From positions 50,567,438 through 50,631,437 of the forward strand of contig OX459096.1 in the NCBI GenBank assembly GCA_949775045.1: a stretch of DNA of 64,000 nt, given 5' to 3'. Below are positions 63,514 through 64,000 of the stretch, piece by piece (position 1 is the stretch's first letter; each line of letters starts with the position of its first letter). This DNA is from Metridium senile. Its lineage: Eukaryota; Cnidaria; Anthozoa; Actiniaria; Metridiidae. The notes beneath the pieces are model-generated. The model was not told where the DNA came from, searched no databases, and was given only the letters and a program-made list of their open reading frames with translations. Position numbers and translations under genes: made by a program.

Positions 63514-64000
63514 ATGTCTACACGCCGCAAAGATGCTGTGGATTTCAGTCAGTCACAACGAGTGACACGATCAACGGGACGGCCGCCCGCTACCGAAAAG
63601 ACATTGGGACAACTTAAAGTCGACGAACTTTGCTATCTTAAGAAGTCTAAATCTGGTCATCTAGGATATCTTAGCAGGATCTACCGAGAAATGGAAACTC
63701 TAATGCTCGACCCGTGTAATCTCAACCAGGTAATGCTTCGTAAACAAACACTAGACAACGCATACAACAATTGTGTTCACGTTCATGAAAAATACTTTCT
63801 TATTTTGGATGATGATAATGAAAAGAGTGATGCTTTACAAGCATACGAACAACTCGTGTGTGTTAAAAGGGATTTTGACAATTACTACGAACAGTGGATT
63901 GATCGTTTTAATTCACCAGCACGTCATTCAACACATTCCATCGAACAACAGGATTTAATTACAAAATCCCCGACTAGAATTGAGCTGGAAACACGTAGTG
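63514..64000 (+). CDS. Partial gag-like ORF (BEL/Pao type), runs off the window
   Basis: ATG at 63514 (in-frame TGA four codons earlier) opens a frame with no stop to the window end, 162 codons. It starts MSTRRKDAVDFSQSQRVTRS, then GHLGYLSRIYREMETLMLDP and a charged helical segment (ALQAYEQLVCVKRDFDNYYE). This helical layout resembles the N-terminal part of invertebrate BEL gag proteins. It is unlike the first element's N-terminus in sequence. An alternative is an unrelated host protein; moderate certainty only. Confidence 0.55.
   Translation, partial: MSTRRKDAVDFSQSQRVTRSTGRPPATEKTLGQLKVDELCYLKKSKSGHLGYLSRIYREMETLMLDPCNLNQVMLRKQTLDNAYNNCVHVHEKYFLILDDDNEKSDALQAYEQLVCVKRDFDNYYEQWIDRFNSPARHSTHSIEQQDLITKSPTRIELETRS

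Overview
This is a stretch of an AT-rich metazoan nuclear genome. It has short coding exons with GT-AG introns, one apparent minor-spliceosome intron, animal-type genes (ATG9, RSPH1, TOMM7, SLC25A39/40, an HS3ST-type sulfotransferase, GATAD1) and a dense load of transposons. The set of genes and repeats (BEL/Pao, Penelope-like, many fold-back MITEs, a tRNA-derived SINE) fits an early-branching invertebrate, most likely a cnidarian. The sequence alone does not prove the species.

Layout. 1-3.3 kb: a MITE, a decayed LINE, a fold-back Penelope-like element (PLE), and the last exon of a small SET-domain gene with a one-base frameshift. 3.5-6.0 kb: a 2.5 kb inverted-repeat transposon with a 7-bp target duplication. 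6.2-13.4 kb: small MITEs and old repeats, with no gene recognised. 13.4-25.0 kb: ATG9 on the minus strand, 24 coding exons. 25.0-26.1 kb: a divergent ATG9/RSPH1 promoter region with NRF1-like and RFX X-box-like sites. 26.1-27.2 kb: RSPH1 (+). 27.7-30.3 kb: TOMM7 (-, three exons, 55 aa), with a hAT-like element in intron 1. 32.9-49.2 kb: the SLC25A39/40-type mitochondrial carrier (-, 11 coding exons). Its 9-kb intron 3 holds a 54-bp-TIR DNA transposon that is itself interrupted by a young 6.5 kb BEL/Pao retrotransposon. 51.5-52.4 kb: a single-coding-exon heparan sulfate 3-O-sulfotransferase (+). 54.1-56.9 kb: a 2.8 kb near-palindromic TA-flanked element with mirrored tandem arrays and a nested PLE fragment carrying a hammerhead-ribozyme core. 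57.6-61.3 kb: GATAD1 (-, four coding exons). 62.1-62.9 kb: nested hairpins. 63.5-64.0 kb: the start of a second BEL-like gag ORF that runs off the window.

The host genes are unrelated housekeeping or ciliary genes (autophagy lipid scramblase, radial spoke, mitochondrial import, mitochondrial glutathione carrier, glycan sulfation, chromatin reader), so no operon-like system is apparent. The main interest is the transposon archaeology: target duplications, an internal empty-site paralogue and nested insertions can all be read directly. The other notable points are the candidate U12 AT-AA intron in ATG9 and the ribozyme motifs at PLE ends.
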